Notes: a model not told the origin generated them from the letters alone. A stretch of DNA of 20,323 bases from Cellvibrionaceae bacterium (GCA_021151615.1 JAGKXA010000061.1:1-20323); one strand, 5' to 3'. Positions 1 through 7,412 are shown, counted from the stretch's first letter. Translations and numbers: made by a program.

Positions 1-6
1 GAACAA

Positions 7-561
7 ATGAAGCTACTAAAATATTTTTTAACAATAATTATTATGTGCTTTTATGTTGGTCAGGTTCATTCATTCAGCATTACGAATGTAACCCTGACTG
101 GCCCTGGTTCGTTATGCCAGCAATGTCCTCCCGGCGGTACAAAAACCTATACCATCACAATTACAGGAACCGGATGGGATCCTACTTTTTTATGGATGAA
201 TTACACGGTATACGATGAGGATGCGATCTTCGATGATATCTTAATTAGGGAAACCCCTTTTCATATTTTTGGCACCTCGGATGCGGCGGGAAATTGGAAA
301 AAATTCATTGAATTTGATCTGTTTTGCAATACATCAACTAACTGTAACGTCGCTGGTAAAGACGGGAGTTCTGGTGAGAGTGTTGCCGAGGTGTATACCC
401 TAATCGAGTCAGAATATGGTAGCGACCTATGGAAGACCGCAGCGATCCCGGTTGCTTGTGTAATTGCAGTGACGGAACCGAAAAGTATACTTTTGATGTG
501 GATGAGTTTGTTGGCTATTGTCATTATGAGAAAAAAACAGCTTGGAGCTTGGGGGTATTGA
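7..561 (+). CDS. Small secreted protein with PEP-CTERM-like C-terminal tail, function unknown
   Basis: A 184-residue protein I do not recognise by family. Residues 1-22 form a signal peptide (KLLKY basic start, long hydrophobic run, likely cleavage after VHS). The mature part is polar, probably beta-rich, with cysteines at 37, 40, 107, 113 and 151 that could form disulfides outside the cytoplasm. The C-terminus has a TEP motif (156-158), a hydrophobic helix (about 161-174) and a basic RKKQ cluster: the order of a PEP-CTERM sorting signal (motif, helix, arginine-rich end), but with Thr for Pro and a six-residue extension after the basic cluster. If real, it would be processed by an exosortase encoded elsewhere; otherwise the tail is a simple membrane anchor. 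The start lies six bases into the window, so its promoter and full ribosome binding site cannot be seen. It converges on the anti-sigma gene and ends at a hairpin terminator. Confidence 0.7.
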   Translation: MKLLKYFLTIIIMCFYVGQVHSFSITNVTLTGPGSLCQQCPPGGTKTYTITITGTGWDPTFLWMNYTVYDEDAIFDDILIRETPFHIFGTSDAAGNWKKFIEFDLFCNTSTNCNVAGKDGSSGESVAEVYTLIESEYGSDLWKTAAIPVACVIAVTEPKSILLMWMSLLAIVIMRKKQLGAWGY

Positions 562-590
562 TTACAGGCGATTTTAGTGATTCTAATAAT

Positions 591-625
591 AGCCCGCATG
601 ACGCGGGCTTACTGTTGCTTTTTTT
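591..625 (+). terminator. Hairpin terminator between convergent genes
   Basis: AGCCCGC (591-597) pairs with GCGGGCT (603-609) around a five-base loop, a 7-bp GC-rich stem. A run of seven T lies at 619-625 on the plus strand, nine bases beyond the stem, so it most plausibly ends the plus-strand secreted-protein transcript. The minus-strand anti-sigma gene stops inside the stem's right arm edge, so the hairpin may also protect that transcript's end. Confidence 0.6.
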
Positions 626-857
626 CATCTTCCACTTGCTGTTTAATCCGTTTTAAAACTTCATCAACTGATATGGATTCGTGGATGGAGTAGGATGTTT
701 CGCTGGTAACCTGGCGAGTTATTTTTAAATGCTTGATAAAGCGACGACAATTCGCGCACATAAGAAGATGCATACGAATTTTCCAGGTCAAAGGTGCACG
801 GGTATCTTTATCCAGATACTGACTAGCCAGGGTGGCAACTTGTTTGCAACTTAGCAT
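609..857 (-). CDS. Small zinc-finger anti-sigma factor (zf-HC2 type)
   Basis: An 82-residue soluble protein with the zinc-binding anti-sigma signature H-x3-C-x2-C (His30, Cys34, Cys37) and an extra cysteine at position 4 that may be the fourth ligand. There is no transmembrane segment, so it would act in the cytoplasm, as the RsrA/ChrR-like ZAS proteins do, rather than as a membrane-spanning anti-sigma. The C-terminal half is charged and helical. Its start overlaps the end of the sigma gene by seven bases (ATGCTAA), implying translational coupling and near-equal expression of the pair. By family knowledge it should bind and silence the adjacent ECF sigma factor until a signal, often oxidants or metals acting on the zinc site, releases it. 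The signal itself cannot be read from sequence. Confidence 0.8.
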   Translation of the reverse strand: MLSCKQVATLASQYLDKDTRAPLTWKIRMHLLMCANCRRFIKHLKITRQVTSETSYSIHESISVDEVLKRIKQQVEDEKKQQ

Positions 858-1459
858 GAGCCAGTCTCCTGATAGCGGTCGATCACTTGCATCAAGGTCA
901 AACGTGCGCGATGTACCAGGACCCGCACATTCGCTGCGCTGACATTGAGTAGATTGCAGATATCGTCAAATGATTGTTGCTCCATATCGCGCAAAATAAA
1001 CGCGGCTTTCTGGGTGGGAGGAAGCAGGTTTAATGTTTTTGCGATGCAATGCTGCAATTGTTTTTCTTCAAGTAACGCCTCTGGTGATTCATTGTTCCAC
1101 TGCGAAACAGGGTTTTGCCAATGACCATCACTTTTAAAATTGGCGGAGTCCAGATAACTACCGGGTGTTTCACCATCCAGTTGCTCCAGCGAAACCATGC
1201 GCGATTCTTTGCGCAAGCGTGCTTTGGCCTGGTTGCTCACAATGGTTAGCAGCCAGGTTTTGAGTGATGCGCGCTGCTCAAAACCGGCAATATTTTTATA
1301 CACAGCTACCCATGACTCCTGCACGATTTCATCAGCAAATACATCGCCCACAATTGCGCGGGCAATACTCAGCATGAGTGCCTGGTATTGCCCAATCAAA
1401 TAGCGAAATGCCTTATCGTCACCGGCGATGAGTTGTGTAATTAGCAGGTTTTCATCCAT
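851..1459 (-). CDS. ECF-type RNA polymerase sigma factor
   Basis: A 202-residue sigma-70 family protein with only regions 2 and 4, as in extracytoplasmic-function sigma factors. Region 2 spans about residues 16-86 (core-binding helix with EIVQESWVAVYKNI, then the -10 recognition stretch around FEQRASLKTWLLTIVSNQAK). A loosely conserved linker of roughly 50 residues follows, and region 4 with its helix-turn-helix (LPPTQKAAFILRDME, then SFDDICNLLNVSAANVRVLVHRAR) covers about 137-190. It is followed by its anti-sigma gene in a 7-base overlap, and lies 52 bases behind the DoxX gene on the same strand, so the three are probably one transcript. No good Shine-Dalgarno precedes the ATG; a hairpin sits just upstream. 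Promoter specificity is unknown. Confidence 0.9.
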   Translation of the reverse strand: MDENLLITQLIAGDDKAFRYLIGQYQALMLSIARAIVGDVFADEIVQESWVAVYKNIAGFEQRASLKTWLLTIVSNQAKARLRKESRMVSLEQLDGETPGSYLDSANFKSDGHWQNPVSQWNNESPEALLEEKQLQHCIAKTLNLLPPTQKAAFILRDMEQQSFDDICNLLNVSAANVRVLVHRARLTLMQVIDRYQETGSC

Positions 1460-1467
1460 GGGATTAC

Positions 1468-1501
1468 GCAGCCTGGGTTAAGTAAAAAGTAAACAGGCTG
1501 C
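1468..1501 (-). repeat. Inverted repeat between DoxX and sigma genes
   Basis: GCAGCCTG (1468-1475) and CAGGCTGC (1494-1501) form a perfect 8-bp stem with an 18-base AT-rich loop, lying between the DoxX stop and the sigma start on the minus strand. No T tract follows, so it is not a standard terminator. It could be an mRNA processing or stabilising hairpin that sets the relative expression of DoxX and sigma. Confidence 0.4.
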
Positions 1502-1511
1502 CAGCTTAGCA

Positions 1512-2138
1512 CTACTCATTAAACAGGATAAGTTCGTGGGACGTTTTTTTACGTTGCCAATATTGGGCAAGCCAATAATCCAGACTGTGATATTTGCCGG
1601 CGCCCAGTCCGATTAACGCCAGCAGCATAATTAAATAGGTGGTGGCAAATTCGATGCCGTTATTCAGGATTACAAATTTTCCGCTTGCGGTTAACCATTC
1701 GTAATTTCCATGTTCCTGCAAAATGTCGCTTGCGCGTTCCAGTTTTTCTGGCGCAGCCAACACCTTTTCGTTGGCGAAAGGGGCGTTTGCATCGGCAATC
1801 GCTTGCCAGCCGTTTTCCCAGTGCACACTGGTAATGGCCACCAGCATGGTGACAATCAATGGAATGGAAATCAGACGGGTAAATAAACCCAGGGTTAACA
1901 AAATGGCACCGGCCAACTCTGTTGCTGTGGCAAGGAATGCCAGCAACCAGGGAAAAGGTAACCCTAGCCCCCAGTCGCTGTTGCCAAACCAATCAACAGT
2001 ATTTTCAAACGAATTGAGTTTATTTATCCCTGCCATCCAAAAAATAGGAGCAAGATACAGGCGTAGCAGCAGGCTTGCCAGAGTATTGCTGCCTTTGGAA
2101 AGTTGTTGGTAAGTTTGTGCGATCAGGGCGCTGGTCAT
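1512..2138 (-). CDS. DoxX family inner-membrane protein
   Basis: A 208-residue membrane protein with four predicted helices (about 21-38, 63-82, 87-104, 160-181) and the DoxX hallmarks: LLLRLYLAPIFWMAGINKL in helix 1, ATELAGAILLTLGLFTR across helix 2/3 and a terminal helix followed by a basic tail. Between helices 3 and 4 is a hydrophilic insert of about 55 residues (HWENGWQAIADANAPF onward) not present in the short DoxX proteins; it gives the protein an extra soluble domain. DoxX proteins are linked to redox and metal stress, and a DoxX of this kind often sits with ECF sigma factors and MNIO (DUF692) enzymes in copper or gold response operons. Here it is the first gene of the sigma/anti-sigma operon, but no MNIO or precursor peptide is visible. 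Its AGGTG ribosome binding site lies in one arm of a long inverted repeat. Confidence 0.85.
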   Translation of the reverse strand: MTSALIAQTYQQLSKGSNTLASLLLRLYLAPIFWMAGINKLNSFENTVDWFGNSDWGLGLPFPWLLAFLATATELAGAILLTLGLFTRLISIPLIVTMLVAITSVHWENGWQAIADANAPFANEKVLAAPEKLERASDILQEHGNYEWLTASGKFVILNNGIEFATTYLIMLLALIGLGAGKYHSLDYWLAQYWQRKKTSHELILFNE

Positions 2139-2141
2139 ATA

Positions 2142-2185
2142 ACACCTACAGGTTCCTTAAATGAAATCTATGAACCTGTAGATGT
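2142..2185 (-). promoter_or_regulatory. 14-bp inverted repeat covering the DoxX ribosome binding site
   Basis: On the minus strand the arm at 2185-2172 (ACATCTACAGGTTC) can pair with the arm at 2155-2142 (GAACCTGTAGGTGT) across a 16-base spacer. As RNA all 14 positions pair, one of them as G-U. The second arm contains AGGTG, the only Shine-Dalgarno-like sequence before the DoxX ATG at 2138, four bases away. It could be an RNA hairpin blocking translation, or a DNA operator for a dimeric regulator; the single wobble position does not settle which. Confidence 0.5.
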
Positions 2186-2218
2186 TTGAGGAGCAGAATT
2201 GTTACAAGGATAGGCTAA

Positions 2219-2938
2219 TTATTGCTTGAGGCTTTCCGCTTCTTTTCTAAGCGCTTCGTCCAGATCGAGCTCTTCCTGGGTAGGAATCGGCAAGGTTTCA
2301 TTAACCTTGTTTTCGACGGCTTGTTGGGCTTCATCTTTTTTCTGTTGAATACTGGAATCAACTTTGTTTTTTACTGCTTCGCCGGTTGCTTCCAGCGGAT
2401 TCTCAATCATTTTTTGCACATCGGTTAGCGCTTTTTGTTTTTCTTCTATGGCTTGTTTCGCCGCTTGGGCCTTGTCGTACGCAGATTGCAACTCTTTGGG
2501 TAATACAGGTGTAATTTTTTCCTTGGCGTTTTCAATCTGTTCGGAAAAAATTTGCGGTGTGCCATCCTTAATTAACATCACTGCCATTTGGTTGGTGTCC
2601 GCATTCCAGACCATCGCGGCTTTATCGGTAATAGCTTGCACCTCCTTCGGTGCATAGCGGGATGCAACGTAGAAGAGCGCGCCCTCCTGCTGGATTTCCT
2701 GAGCGGTGCGCAACAGCTTCATCGTGGGTTCGTATTTGTCTCCTAGCAATGCGGTCATGCGGTCTTTAATCATGGGGGTTTCAAACAGATTGACCTCATT
2801 GGGATCGAAACCCACCAGCGGCTTTAAGAAAGACCACATAAGTTTACTTTGCAATTTATTGCCAATAAGCAAGGAAGATACACAGGCAGAGAGGAAGAGG
2901 CAGATAAAGGCAATAGTTGCAATTTTGGTAATACGCAT
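2219..2938 (-). CDS. Hypothetical lipoprotein with coiled-coil C-terminus
   Basis: A 239-residue protein with a lipoprotein signal peptide: basic start, hydrophobic stretch and lipobox LSAC with the lipidated cysteine at 19. Residue 20 is Val, so outer-membrane sorting by Lol is expected rather than inner-membrane retention. The middle (about 50-150) looks globular. The stretch from about 150 to 239 is rich in Ala, Glu, Lys and Gln (AKQAIEEKQKALTDVQ, QQKKDEAQQAVENKV), typical of a helical coiled coil facing the periplasm. I do not recognise a family. It is transcribed divergently from etfB and lies 80 bases upstream of the DoxX start on the same strand, far enough for DoxX to have its own promoter. 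Function is not predictable from sequence. Confidence 0.75.
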   Translation of the reverse strand: MRITKIATIAFICLFLSACVSSLLIGNKLQSKLMWSFLKPLVGFDPNEVNLFETPMIKDRMTALLGDKYEPTMKLLRTAQEIQQEGALFYVASRYAPKEVQAITDKAAMVWNADTNQMAVMLIKDGTPQIFSEQIENAKEKITPVLPKELQSAYDKAQAAKQAIEEKQKALTDVQKMIENPLEATGEAVKNKVDSSIQQKKDEAQQAVENKVNETLPIPTQEELDLDEALRKEAESLKQ

Positions 2939-3060
2939 AACAAATATCCACAGGTTAACCGGGCAATTTGACCCGCTGAAAAAAGATGCAAATTGTGATG
3001 TATGTGAACTTGTGCGTCCAGCAATGCATGGGAATTTAGGTGATTTCCTCTGTGACTGGC

Positions 3061-3066
3061 TATAAT
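3061..3066 (+). promoter_or_regulatory. Probable -10 element for etfBA
   Basis: A perfect TATAAT hexamer lies about 106 bases before the etfB start in the divergent intergenic region. No convincing -35 hexamer sits 16-18 bases upstream, so the promoter may depend on an activator or a weak -35. The resulting leader would be about 100 nt and contains a T7 run and short weak inverted repeats, none of which I can assign. Confidence 0.4.
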
Positions 3067-3172
3067 CACCCTTCAGGCAGCACCGCTGCTTGCTCTCCAG
3101 TCTTTTTTTGCCAGTCAGTCTTTATTGAATTGAGTAGCGCGGAATATAACCCGCTATCACAAGGAATGCGTC

Positions 3173-3925
3173 TTGAAAATATTAGTAGCTATCAAGCGCT
3201 CAGTGGACCCGAACGTCCGCGTGCGCCCCCTCCCGGATGGCAGTGGTATGGATATCGCCACGGCCAAAATGTCGATCAATCCCTTTTGTGAAATTGCTTT
3301 GGAAGAGGCCATACGCCTGAAAGAACAGGGTGTCGCCGCCGAAGTCGTTGTAGCAAGTGTTGGGCCCGCCGAGGTACAGGAACAATTGCGCGCCGCCCTG
3401 GCCCTGGGGGGGGACAGGGCGATTCATATCCAAACGGATAATCCTTTGGAACCCCTGGCGATTGCTAAATTACTTAAGCTGATCGTTGAGCGCGAGCAGC
3501 CGGGTTTGATCCTGCTGGGTAAACAATCGATTGATGGCGATAACAACCAGACCGGCCAAATGCTGGCGGCATTGTGCAACTATCCCCAGGGAACCTTTGC
3601 CTCCAAAGTGCAAGTAATCGATGGCGAAGAAGTACAGGTTACACGTGAACTGGATGGCGGTCTGCAAACTCTGGCGTTGCGTTTGCCCGCGGTAATTACG
3701 GCAGATTTACGTCTCAACCAGCCTCGCTACCCAACCATGCCCAATATTATCAAAGCGCGTCAAAAGCCCCTGGCTGTGATCGATGTGGCAGAGCTGGGGG
3801 GGTTAGCAAAGATGCAAGTGATCATGGAATCCCTGGCGGCTCCCAAGTCGCGCCCGGCGGGGAGGCTGTTGTCATCGGTAGATGAGTTGTTGGAAAAGCT
3901 GCGCAAGGAGGCTCATGTTCTATGA
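3173..3925 (+). CDS. etfB: Electron transfer flavoprotein subunit beta
   Basis: A 250-residue EtfB of normal length. With EtfA it forms the soluble FAD- and AMP-containing heterodimer that takes electrons from acyl-CoA and other flavin dehydrogenases and passes them to ETF:ubiquinone oxidoreductase. The nucleotide-binding signature KQSIDGDNNQTGQM is at about 117-130 and the family pattern VTRELDGGLQTLALRLPAVITA occupies 156-177 (positions approximate). The start is a TTG: AAGGA at 3161-3165 stands seven bases before it and translation from it gives the canonical MKILVAIKRSVD N-terminus. The nearby ATG at 3166 is out of frame. The stop overlaps the etfA start by four bases (ATGA), so the two are translationally coupled. 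The low-efficiency TTG start may moderate expression. Confidence 0.97.
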   Translation: MKILVAIKRSVDPNVRVRPLPDGSGMDIATAKMSINPFCEIALEEAIRLKEQGVAAEVVVASVGPAEVQEQLRAALALGGDRAIHIQTDNPLEPLAIAKLLKLIVEREQPGLILLGKQSIDGDNNQTGQMLAALCNYPQGTFASKVQVIDGEEVQVTRELDGGLQTLALRLPAVITADLRLNQPRYPTMPNIIKARQKPLAVIDVAELGGLAKMQVIMESLAAPKSRPAGRLLSSVDELLEKLRKEAHVL

Positions 3926-4881
3926 ATAATACAGCGTTGGTAAGCACCAGGGTGTTGGTCATTCTTGAGCCGGGAAGTACAGGCTTGGGGATAGCCAATC
4001 AGCAGGTTCTGGGGGCTGTGGCGGAGTTGCGTAAGCATCTTGCAGTTGAATGTGATTTGATACTTTGCGATGTCTCTGTATCCCAGCAGCAAGCCGCACT
4101 TCTTGTCTCTCAGGTAAATCAGGTTATTTGCCCGGATACTATGCCGGATACCCTCGCAGAGACCCTTGCCCCCTGGTTGGCTATAGTGGCAGATGCATAT
4201 GAATATGTGTTTGTTACGTCTTCCTCATTCGGGAAAAACCTGCTGCCACGACTGGCGGCACTGCTGGATACACAGCCTATCGCTGATGTCATTGCGATTG
4301 ATGGGGCAACGCAGTTTAAACGTCCCGTGTATGCCGGTAGCGCCATTGCGACTGTCGCCACGGCGCAGGCTAAAAAACTGCTTACCATTCGCGCCAGTGC
4401 ATTTCCTGTCGAGCCACTGACTGGCACTTCCAGATCGCAACTGGTTCGCATCGCAGGCCCTGAAAAGCAACATCTGAGTCGGGTGATCAGCGAAGAAAAT
4501 GTGGTACTGGAGCGACCAGAGCTGGCGTCGGCGAGGGTGGTGGTCTCGGGGGGCAGGGGGCTGCAAACCAGGGATAACTTTGCTCTTGTGTATCGCCTGG
4601 CCGACAAACTGGGTGCTGCTGTGGGTGCCTCACGGGCTGCCGTGGACGCAGGCTTTGTCGCTAACGATGTGCAAATTGGTCAAACCGGAAAGGTGGTGGC
4701 GCCCGAGTTGTACATCGCGGTGGGAATCTCTGGCGCCGTTCAGCATCTGGCGGGTATGAGTGAATCGCGCGTTGTAGTGGCGATTAATAAAGACCCGGAC
4801 GCGCCTATCTTTCAGGTAGCAGACTACGGTTTGGTGGGCGATTTGTTTGAGGTACTGCCTGAACTGATCGAACGCCTGTAA
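3922..4881 (+). CDS. etfA: Electron transfer flavoprotein subunit alpha
   Basis: A 319-residue EtfA, the FAD-binding partner of EtfB. The N-terminal part (about 1-190) is the EtfA/B-like alpha/beta domain; the C-terminal FAD domain begins near 203 (ARVVVSGGRGLQTRDNF) and contains ALVYRLADKLGAAVGASRAAVDAGF and the family signature LYIAVGISGAVQHLAGMSES running to AIN at about 289. The final DYGLVGDLFEVLPEL is also typical. Start at the ATGA overlap with etfB. A strong terminator follows at once, so etfBA is a two-gene operon here; ETF:ubiquinone oxidoreductase and acyl-CoA dehydrogenase genes are not in the window. Confidence 0.97.
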   Translation: MNNTALVSTRVLVILEPGSTGLGIANQQVLGAVAELRKHLAVECDLILCDVSVSQQQAALLVSQVNQVICPDTMPDTLAETLAPWLAIVADAYEYVFVTSSSFGKNLLPRLAALLDTQPIADVIAIDGATQFKRPVYAGSAIATVATAQAKKLLTIRASAFPVEPLTGTSRSQLVRIAGPEKQHLSRVISEENVVLERPELASARVVVSGGRGLQTRDNFALVYRLADKLGAAVGASRAAVDAGFVANDVQIGQTGKVVAPELYIAVGISGAVQHLAGMSESRVVVAINKDPDAPIFQVADYGLVGDLFEVLPELIERL

Positions 4882-4891
4882 AAACCCCGTT

Positions 4892-4917
4892 AAAAGCCGC
4901 TCATGCTGCGGCTTTTT
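4892..4917 (+). terminator. Rho-independent terminator after etfA
   Basis: AAAAGCCGC (4892-4900) pairs with GCGGCTTTT (4908-4916) around a seven-base loop; the run of five T at 4913-4917 completes a classic intrinsic terminator 11 bases after the etfA stop. Confidence 0.85.
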
Positions 4918-4920
4918 CGC

Positions 4921-4926
4921 TACAAT
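4921..4926 (+). promoter_or_regulatory. Possible -10 element for the DUF2788 gene
   Basis: TACAAT occurs just after the etfA terminator and 25 bases before the next start, giving a short leader. The -35 region would lie inside the terminator and has no good match, so this is a modest prediction. Confidence 0.3.
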
Positions 4927-4951
4927 GGCGCCCCGTTTTACTTAGGCGATA

Positions 4952-5155
4952 ATGACTATGAATCTGGAACAATTTGAAACCCTGGCGATGTACGTGTGCG
5001 GCGGCGGTTTAGTGATTTTTATGTTTTTTATTGTGTGGGATCTGGCTAAGAAATCGAATGCCGGTAAGTTCGGCACCTTTGTGCTCTTCGGCGTTTTAGG
5101 GTTTGCGATCATGGTATTCGTGATCAAGGAAATTGCTGTTCACTTGTTGGGATAA
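4952..5155 (+). CDS. DUF2788-type small membrane protein
   Basis: A 67-residue protein with two predicted transmembrane helices (about 12-30 and 41-60) separated by the conserved-looking cytoplasmic or periplasmic turn WDLAKKSNAGKFGTFVLF. The pattern matches my memory of the DUF2788 family, small proteins of about 70 residues widespread in Gammaproteobacteria with no known function. The first ATG (4952) has AGG at 4944-4946 five bases upstream; a second in-frame ATG at 4958 is also possible. It sits between the etfBA terminator and the sensor-kinase gene, 67 bases from the latter's ATG, without an obvious terminator between, so the two may be co-transcribed. Confidence 0.8.
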   Translation: MTMNLEQFETLAMYVCGGGLVIFMFFIVWDLAKKSNAGKFGTFVLFGVLGFAIMVFVIKEIAVHLLG

Positions 5156-5222
5156 AACCCGGTGCATTTAGTTAGCGATAATTCCTCCCGCTTTTTAGAC
5201 AAACTTTTTGATTAGGAAAGTT

Positions 5223-7412
5223 ATGTTTCATTTCTTTGTTCCCGCCAGTAAGGTTCAGAAAGACCGCGCCATCATGCGTGAGACGGATGCGCGCGTTGCC
5301 AAATACAGTCGTCGCGGGCTAATTCTCAACTTCCTGGTCTTTGTACTCTGTCTTGCTTTCGGCGATTTTGAAAAAAAGGAGCACAACACGGCCATAGTTC
5401 TGGTGACCGGTTTGTTACTGGTGACCTTGGTGCGCAGTTATTATCTGTTTAGGTTTGATGCACTTTATGCCCGTGCGCCGACACGTTGGCGCAACCAATA
5501 CTTCTTCGCGTCTTGTTTGGGAGCTGCCTGGTGGAGCGTTATTCTGGTAACCCTTACCTGGGTGCAGGGGATGCGCGATGAAACCCTGGTGATGTGGCTC
5601 TATTCGGTCGTCTTTTATTCCAGTGTTGCCAATGTTTTTGCTCCCTATCGCCATTTCTTAACCCTCTACCTTGCTATCGGGCAAATACCCGCTGCGATTA
5701 CGGCGTTGTTTTTGGCTAACACCGATGGTGTGTTATACGGTGCAATCATGCTGATGTTCTATGTCATGTTGTCGCACCAAGGGAAGGTAACTTCTTTGGC
5801 CTATTGGGAGCGTTTGGAAGCTCACTACGCATTGCGTGAGCGCGCCCAGGGTTTGGAAAATGAAAAACGCAGTTCGCAAGCGCAAATTGAATTGAAAAAT
5901 GAATTTTTGGTAAACCTCGGGCAAGAGATTCGCGCGTCTATCAGCGATGTGATGGGCACCTTGTCGTTGATCGATGACAGTCAGCTCTCCGAGCATCACC
6001 GCGAATTACTTACCACTGCCAATAAAGCGGCCGGGCGTCAGATAGATCTGGTTAACAACGTGGTCGACTTCTCCAAAATTACCACCAAAACCCTGGTACT
6101 GGATGAGGTGGAGTTTGATTTGCGCCGCGTACTGGAAAAATTCGTGCAGGATTTTACGCTCGATGCCCATCAGCAGGGGGTGGAGCTGTATTACATGTTC
6201 GATCCCAATATGCCTTTACGTGTGAAAGGTGATGTGGCGCGCTTGAACCAGATTCTGGCGACCTTGTTGAACCACACACTTAAAGCCAGTCGTATTGAGC
6301 ATGTCTTTATTGAGGCTCGTGTTCACCAGGAGCAGGATGACTTTGGTGAGTTACAAGTCATCATTAGCGACAGCGAAAAAAATGTTGCCGGTGAGAATGA
6401 TCCCGATGCACATGAAAGTGACCACGTTGGAATCGGTTTGGCGATTTGTAAAGGACTGGCTGAATGTATGGGGGGAAGCATTCACCTGCGTGAAAATAAA
6501 AATCGCGGCAATCGCATTTTTATTAACGTTGCCTTGCAGATAGTTTCCCATGAAGAGCGACGTTTTGGTTCAGAGCAAAAATTGCGGGGCAAGCGTGCGT
6601 TGTTGGTGGATTTGCCAGAAAGCAATTCAAATGCGTTGGCGGATGAAATAAATGCCTGGGGGATGAGTACAATTGTGGTGACTGGGCAGGAACAGGCAAT
6701 CAGTCGCCTTATAGAGCAGGCAAAAGCGGAAATACCGTTCGATCTGGTATTGATTTTTACCAAACTCAACAACATGAATGGTTTGGCTCTTTCGCGCGAA
6801 ATCGTTGCCCATCCGGAAATTGCAGCTGTTAAACAAATTATTGCCATGAGCATTTTGCAAAGTGATAGCCCCGAAATGCGCCTGCATTTACGTAGCTATC
6901 CGCAAGTGTGTGTAATTGAAAAACCCATTATGCGTAAACGCTTGCACGATGTGGCTATCCAAAAATTGCTCAATGTGAATCTGGATGAAGAGCGCAAACC
7001 CTTTGATCGGGATTCTGCGCTTCTCGCTGTAGTGCCCAGAGTGCTATTGGTGGAGGACCACCGTGTCGACCAGATGGTGATTAGCGCCATGCTGAAAAAA
7101 CTCGGTTGTTATGTACAGATTGCACAAAATGGTTCGGAAGCCGTGGAAATTGTTGAAAAGGAACGCTTTGATCTGGTGTTGATGGATTACGACATGAAGG
7201 AAGAGGACAGTTTGCGTGCGACCCAAAAAATTCGTGACTATGAGCGAGCAACTCACAGTTTGCGCCATCTGCCAGTTGTTGCCGTAACGGCCGCGCAACT
7301 CGAAACCAACCAGGATGAATACTTGACGGCCGGTATGGATGATTATATTGCCAAACCCATACGTTATGATGACCTGGAAGTACGTTTGCAACGCTGGTTG
7401 GAAAAAGCTTGA
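5223..7412 (+). CDS. Degenerate hybrid sensor histidine kinase with two receiver domains (probable pseudokinase)
   Basis: Numbering from the ATG at 5223 (729 residues), chosen because AGGAAAG sits just before it; an upstream TTG at 5208 has no ribosome binding site. Residues about 30-185 form some six membrane helices, a sensor region without a recognised domain, followed by a coiled-coil linker. The kinase core begins near 220: FLVNLGQEIRASISDVMG aligns with the usual FLxxMSHEIRTPL box, but the phospho-accepting His is Gln234 (codon CAA at 5922-5924). In the ATPase domain the N-box Asn is His351 (LLNHTLKAS) and the G1 box is broken (ISDSEKN), while GIGLAICKGLAECMGG is kept. Receiver 1 (about 455-585) has Phe512 where the phospho-Asp should be. 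Receiver 2 (about 605-729) is intact: Glu611/Asp612, Asp655, Thr689, Lys711. The protein thus probably cannot autophosphorylate on His and may work as a scaffold or phosphate sink for another kinase. Confidence 0.9.
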   Translation: MFHFFVPASKVQKDRAIMRETDARVAKYSRRGLILNFLVFVLCLAFGDFEKKEHNTAIVLVTGLLLVTLVRSYYLFRFDALYARAPTRWRNQYFFASCLGAAWWSVILVTLTWVQGMRDETLVMWLYSVVFYSSVANVFAPYRHFLTLYLAIGQIPAAITALFLANTDGVLYGAIMLMFYVMLSHQGKVTSLAYWERLEAHYALRERAQGLENEKRSSQAQIELKNEFLVNLGQEIRASISDVMGTLSLIDDSQLSEHHRELLTTANKAAGRQIDLVNNVVDFSKITTKTLVLDEVEFDLRRVLEKFVQDFTLDAHQQGVELYYMFDPNMPLRVKGDVARLNQILATLLNHTLKASRIEHVFIEARVHQEQDDFGELQVIISDSEKNVAGENDPDAHESDHVGIGLAICKGLAECMGGSIHLRENKNRGNRIFINVALQIVSHEERRFGSEQKLRGKRALLVDLPESNSNALADEINAWGMSTIVVTGQEQAISRLIEQAKAEIPFDLVLIFTKLNNMNGLALSREIVAHPEIAAVKQIIAMSILQSDSPEMRLHLRSYPQVCVIEKPIMRKRLHDVAIQKLLNVNLDEERKPFDRDSALLAVVPRVLLVEDHRVDQMVISAMLKKLGCYVQIAQNGSEAVEIVEKERFDLVLMDYDMKEEDSLRATQKIRDYERATHSLRHLPVVAVTAAQLETNQDEYLTAGMDDYIAKPIRYDDLEVRLQRWLEKA

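Noticed and set aside
3166..3168. ATG as alternative start for etfB
   Set aside because: It is out of frame with the EtfB reading frame; the TTG at 3173 gives the conserved N-terminus.
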